DNA from: Simmondsia chinensis
Lineage: Eukaryota > Streptophyta > Magnoliopsida > Caryophyllales > Simmondsiaceae
Reading direction: 5' to 3'
NCBI GenBank assembly: GCA_018398585.1
Contig: JAGTTD010000022.1
Span: 5,710,001-5,774,000, forward strand
DNA: 64,000 nucleotides
Position numbers and translations under genes: made by a program. Of this stretch, positions 59,528 through 64,000 are shown in pieces. The first letter of the stretch is position 1; each line of letters starts with the position of its first letter. The notes under the pieces were generated by a model, which had not been told where the DNA came from, searched no databases, and saw only the letters and a program-made list of their open reading frames with translations.

Positions 59528-59909
59528 ATATTGCATGTAAATAGTTGATAGATACATATAATATGTTTGCATGTATGTATTTATATGTATTATACAGGAA
59601 TTTTTATTGTATATTTAGTATAAAAGAATTTTATTTGTTGATGTATTTGAGCGAATCACTACTAATGTAATATTAAAAGTGTAGTTACTTGATGTTAGTT
59701 ATTACGTTGTAGATTTCTGTTGGTTTGCATTTTGGCCCAATAATATGGCATGTAATCACTTGATGTGTTATGTGAAAAATGTAGTTAATATTATATTTTA
59801 TGTAATAAAATTATGCCTAATTAAGTGTGTCACAAAGTGTTTCATCGTAATAGAACTAGATAATTAAATTACTTATTACTTTTATTTATGGATAATCAAT
59901 ATAGATATT
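57994..59909. repeat. AT-rich MULE 5' region with tandem duplication and microsatellite
   Basis: A 180-bp direct duplication starts TACTTTAATATACTCGTGATT at 58371 and again at 58551, ending near 58735. A (CA)n(TA)n microsatellite lies at about 59464-59520. The sequence around 58800-58860 has AGGGTTAGGGTTT and TTAGGGTTT phrases. No gene before the MURA start at 59910. Confidence 0.8.
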
Positions 59910-62345
59910 ATGGCGTGCAACGCAATCACATTGATGTGTCATTTTGATGGACATATGGTGCAAACCGTTGATGGCATTGATTACATGGGTGGAAGATAAT
60001 TTCTACTCATGACACAGTCTGGAATTTCTCTTCCGGAGTTGAAGGGAATGATGTATGAAGCCACTGAGTGGAATGGTAACACTACTGACTTTGCAATTAC
60101 ATGGAGAATATTGTTGCCCCAAAATCCAGTGAAATACACACCTATTGAGATCACTTGTCCAGTGACTTTAAGGTCCATGTTCGAAATGGATTTAGGAAGT
60201 GGATTGACATTTGTAGAATTATACTTAAATGCTGTGGAAGCCGCCGGCAGTTCTCAACGGCATGCATCACATTTTCAATTCGAAGTTGCTGGCCCATCTG
60301 TAAGTCCCGATGTGAATGTTTCATTGGTACCTAGAATGGTTGCAAATGAGAACAGAAGTATATTCGATGGGCATATGCCAACAATGATTTCGAGGCATCG
60401 GATGACGATGCAGATGAGGGTATGGCTACTTTTGCTGATGAAGCGGATGATATGGATGAGCCGACAGTATTCCACGCCCCTGTTCCCAAGTTTGAAGATG
60501 TTTCCTGGGCAGATCGGGCGGTCTGTTCTTATTGGGAGGAAGGCAGAAGACAGGGGTCAACGGGATCTAGTTTAGAGAAGGGACAATTATTTCAAACAAA
60601 GGAGGAGTTAGTCAAGCAAGTGAATTTGTGGCACATTGAGAACAAATTGCAATATGTTGTGCACAAGTCGAAGCCTCACTACGTAGCTCTAAAGTGTGTA
60701 CAAGCACCACAATGTGAGTGGTGTCTGCGAGGGGCGTTGAAACAAAGGAGTGGCCTATTTGAGATATTAGTTTTAAAAGGGCCACGTACCTATACGACCA
60801 CTGTCTTGTCAGAAGATCATCGTCACCTGACCTCAAATTTTGTTACGGATATAGTGTTACTTATTGTGTCTACTGATTTTAAGGTGAACATTGAAGCAGT
60901 TCGAACAGCAGTGAGACAGCAGCATGGGTACATCATTTCGTATTTCAAGGCGTGGAAAGCTAAGAAACAAGTGCTTGACCGGTTGTTCGGCTCACACGAG
61001 GAAGCATTTCCTATGCTCCCTAAGCTGCTCGGTACATTGCAATAGTCAAATCCAGGCACTGTTGTCGACTGGCAGTTTAAGAGCGAAGAAGACGGGGAAG
61101 CAGTGTTTCGCAGAGTGTTTTGGGCATTTGGGCCATCCATAGAGGGTTTCAAATATTGTCGTCCATTGATCAGTGTTGATGGTACCCATTTGTATGGGAA
61201 ATACATGGGGAAGTTGCTGGTTGCAGTCGCATTTGACGCAAACAACGGTCTGTATCCATTGTGTTTTGCTTTGGTGGACGAGGAGAATACATGGAGATGG
61301 ACTTGGTTCTTGTTCTGTCTACGGACCTATGTGACAGGCGACCGCTCCCCAATATGTATATTATCTGATCGACATGCTGGAATCAAGAATGGAATGTCAA
61401 TAATTTGGCTTGCGCCCGAAGGACAGCATCGGTACTGCTCTGGCCACCTGGTCAGCAACTCTAACCACAAATTCAAAAATCATACTGTAAAGAAGAAGTT
61501 GAATGCAATGGCGAGGGAACCGTCCAGAAGGAAGTTCGATGCTATGTACGACTATTTCATCCACGTCAATGATGAGGTCAGAGAGTGGATAGAGAGAGAA
61601 CCAAAAGAATGTTGGGCGCTTTCGTATGATGGTGGTTATCGTTATGGTAACATGACCACTACTATATCGGAAGTGTTCAATAGTGTTTTGAGGGGGGGGG
61701 GGGGGGGGGCGAGAACTCCAGATAACCGCCCTTGTACAGCTGACATTTTTTCGATGCAATAAATATTTTGTCAGTCTCAGGGATCTCGCCGAGGAGTTTT
61801 TTTCACGGGGTATTCTATGGCCACCCGCCGTCTTCGCCGAAATAGAGCGTGCCATCATAAATTCAAGGACACATACGGTAACGCGCTTTGATTGCAACCG
61901 CATGGAGTTCCAGGTCACAACTCCTAGTCGTGAGACTGAATCAAGATACAGAGGGGAGATTCATAATACTGTAACGCTGAATGAATGGAGCTGCACTTGT
62001 GGTAAATGGCAACTGTTCCACCGTCCATGTTCACATGTGCTTGCGTGTTGTACTACATGTAAGCTCGACTACGGACAATATGTTGATCCATTGTACAGCG
62101 TCGCCATGTACGCAAGCGCATATGCTCCATTGTTTCACCACCTTCCTGATAAGTCCTTATGGACGGAGTATACCGGGCCTACGGTGGTAGCAGATCACAC
62201 TAGGTGGAGAACGGGTAGAGGACGGCCGAGATCAACCCGAATACGTAATGAAATGGACGCAAGGGAGGGGATGTCCAAAAACAAATGTAGCATATATGGT
62301 CAGAGAGGCCATAATAAAAAACCTTGTGTGAATAGACAGCAATAG
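59910..62345 (+). pseudogene. Mutator-like (MURA-type) transposase, broken
   Basis: The frame opens at ATG 59910 with the N-terminal domain (HFDGHMVQTVDGIDY) but stops at 59997-59999. It resumes to about 60385, shifts frame, runs on (FEASDDDADEG, FQTKEELVKQV) and meets TAG at 61043-61045. The MULE catalytic domain follows in the same frame: ISVDGTHLYGKY (D at 61178), ICILSDRHAGI (D at 61367), GQHRYCSGHLVSN. An 18-G tract at 61692-61709 causes a further frame change. The SWIM zinc finger CTCGKWQLFHRPCSH (61992-62036) comes next, then a C-terminal knuckle with one Cys changed to Tyr (CSIYGQRGHNKKPC). Normally this DDE enzyme cuts and pastes the element; here it is inactive. Confidence 0.92.
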
Positions 62346-62529
62346 TTTTGTAATTAGGTTGATATATGTATGTCTATCAATTTTTTACTCCATTTATTTT
62401 TAGCAACTGTAATTTGATGTAAATGTGGTACAGTGTTGTAATACGTACTATTATCAATTAGAGTAAAATGTAATAAATGTAATCTTATTCTTGTGTTGCG
62501 ATCGATTAGAATGTTATTTTTTTAGAGCA

Positions 62530-64000
62530 ATGGCAAGAGGACGAGGAGGACGACCATCCAGCAGTCGATATGCCAAGCAGTATCCTGGTCCAGACGATGA
62601 TTCAGTGTTGCATCTTCAGGCCACGCATTGTTCGGAGGACATTTGGAATGAAGTAGTATGTTTATAAGCAATGGTTAGCCTTAATGTATTATGTACATAT
62701 TTGCTCGAATAGTTGAGTGACATGCTTGATGTTTCGTGTTACAGGTGGATGACGAAATCAGGGCGAGGAAACACCGTCCCATAGAACCTCACCGGTCAAT
62801 ACGACATCTTATCGTACAGGCTAGTCTCATTGGAGTGGCCCAAATAGGTCAAATCCAAATTGATAATGCCTTGATTACTGCTTTGGTAGAGAGGTGGAGG
62901 TGGGAGACTCATTCATTCCACCTACATGTTGGTGAGATAACGCCAACACTGCAGGATGTTGCAGTTTTACTAGGTCTCCGTATAAATGGCCCGGCAATCA
63001 TTGGTCCTTCTAGCTATCGCTGGGCGGATCTGTGTGTGCAATTATTGGGTATAGATCCCCCCAGGCATGGCGGCATGATAAGAACCACATGGTTGAAAGC
63101 ACGAGTATAGCAAGGACCCCTAGATGACGCTGATGAACAAGTGCTGTTGCAGCACGCTAGACTGTACATCCTCCATTTGTTCGACTTGGTACTATTCGCC
63201 AACTGCACTGGTAGTTGGACATCGCTCATCTACCTACCCTTGCTTGAAACCATAGAGAGATGTAATCAGTACAGCTGGGGGTTAGCAGTGCTCGCCAACT
63301 TATACAGACAATTGTGTCGATGCTGCATGCAGCGCAACAGTTAATTAGGCGGATGTGTTTTGTTGCTCCAGGTACGGATTGCAATTACATTCATGTTTAA
63401 TGTTCCAATGTGTAGCATTATCCCAAATCTTATAATTCATTATGTACAATTGTGGCCATCGGAGAACTTACACATCGGTCGACCACTTATCGCCGGCCCC
63501 CGTTGTCATCAAGTTGCAGCTGATGATTCTCCACCGCCATTGGGCGCTCAGTAAGATAAAATATTCTATTACTATGTGGCCTTAATGTACATGTAATATT
63601 ACGTATGCATTTTAATATAATTCATATTCTATTTAATCAGTTGGAAGGCTGACTTAACATTCCGCAAGGCTCCATGGCGCAGTCAATCCTTCTATAGGGA
63701 CCAGCTCGATGTCCAAGAACCCTATCAGGTATATGCATGTAGATATACATATTTCTTTGACATTCAATATTTATTGTAATGACCGAGTAATTTTATATGT
63801 TCTTAGGTTAATTGGACACCATACCGGCAATCCAGGTTGAACGCATTGCCTCAAATTTGTGGTGAGGGCCATCACATCTGGACATATGTAGGACCTATGA
63901 TATTCTTCTGCATTGTAAAATTACATTGCCTAGATAGAGTGTTGCGTCAGTTTAGATTGACGAAGCATATTCCAGATCCTGTCGATACTCTTGACACGTT
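62530..64000 (+). pseudogene. Plant mobile domain (PMD, MAIN-like) gene of the MULE, partial
   Basis: Exon 62530-62655 (MARGRGGRPSSSRYAKQ...) ends at GTA|GTATGT. The acceptor TTACAG| at 62744 opens an exon from 62745 with HLHVGEITPTLQDVAVLLGLRINGP, LLGIDPP and WLKARV, the PMD core. It has in-frame TAG at 63108-63110 and TAA about 63342-63344. Later exons read LWPSENLHIGRPLIAGPR (from about 63451), WKADLTFRKAPWRSQSFYRDQLD (about 63642-63729) and NWTPYRQS ... HIWTYVGPMIFF ... DRVLRQFRLTKHIPDP (from 63810). They continue beyond the window. PMD proteins occur both as host MAIN/MAIL factors and as second genes of MULEs; the neighbour transposase supports the latter. The stops make this copy a pseudogene. 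Confidence 0.85.

Noticed and set aside
60275..61918. Minus-strand open frames opposite the transposase (for example 60823-61245 and 61397-61918)
   Set aside because: Antisense shadows of the MURA reading frames.

Overview
This window is nuclear DNA from a seed plant, most likely a eudicot. The evidence is spliced genes with AT-rich GT-AG introns, two nuclear-encoded mitochondrial proteins, and a dense load of plant-type transposable elements: Ty1/copia, Ty3/gypsy, Mutator, hAT, L1-type LINE, SINEs and MITEs. I cannot name the species.

Only two intact host genes are convincing, and both lie on the minus strand. One is a 19-coding-exon gene for the 59-kDa (beta, NAD-ME2-type) subunit of mitochondrial NAD-dependent malic enzyme, with coding ends at 16695 and 29876. 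Its exons join without a frame break to give 605 residues, and there is a short 5'-UTR intron upstream. The other is a two-coding-exon gene, coding ends 42993 and 46451, for an 82-residue membrane protein resembling a plant respiratory complex I accessory subunit (NDUFB4/B15 type). It has a 3.2-kb intron and probably a 5'-UTR intron. No functional link between the two loci is shown; both proteins act in mitochondria.

Layout: 24-5165, full-length decayed copia element with 5-bp target-site duplication (TSD). 5566-8190, a MITE, then a three-layer nest (GGTCA-rich repeat > hAT element > copia remnant). 9000-10548, LTR-like promoters. 11085-11719, a LINE inserted into the tail of a SINE, each with its own TSD. 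12304-15776, probable decayed LARD-like LTR element. 15777-30070, malic enzyme gene. 30328-31067, a SINE whose 5' head is a full-length 5S rRNA-like sequence, split by a solo LTR. 31370-41500, old repeats, two solo LTRs of one family, MITEs and tandem arrays. 41900-47600, complex I-like gene. 48385-49832, copia pol remnant. 50291-52360, MITE and fold-back elements. 52436-57374, complete but dead gypsy element. 57700-64000, a Mutator-like element with a broken MURA transposase followed by a plant mobile domain (PMD) gene that runs off the right end.

The least ordinary signal is the 5S-headed SINE at 30348-31047. Shorter, 5'-truncated copies of its body lie at 11540-11705, 38606-38692 and 43275-43416. 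Next in interest are the MURA + PMD unit with its upstream CpG-rich palindrome cluster, and the recoverable insertion histories of the nested elements.
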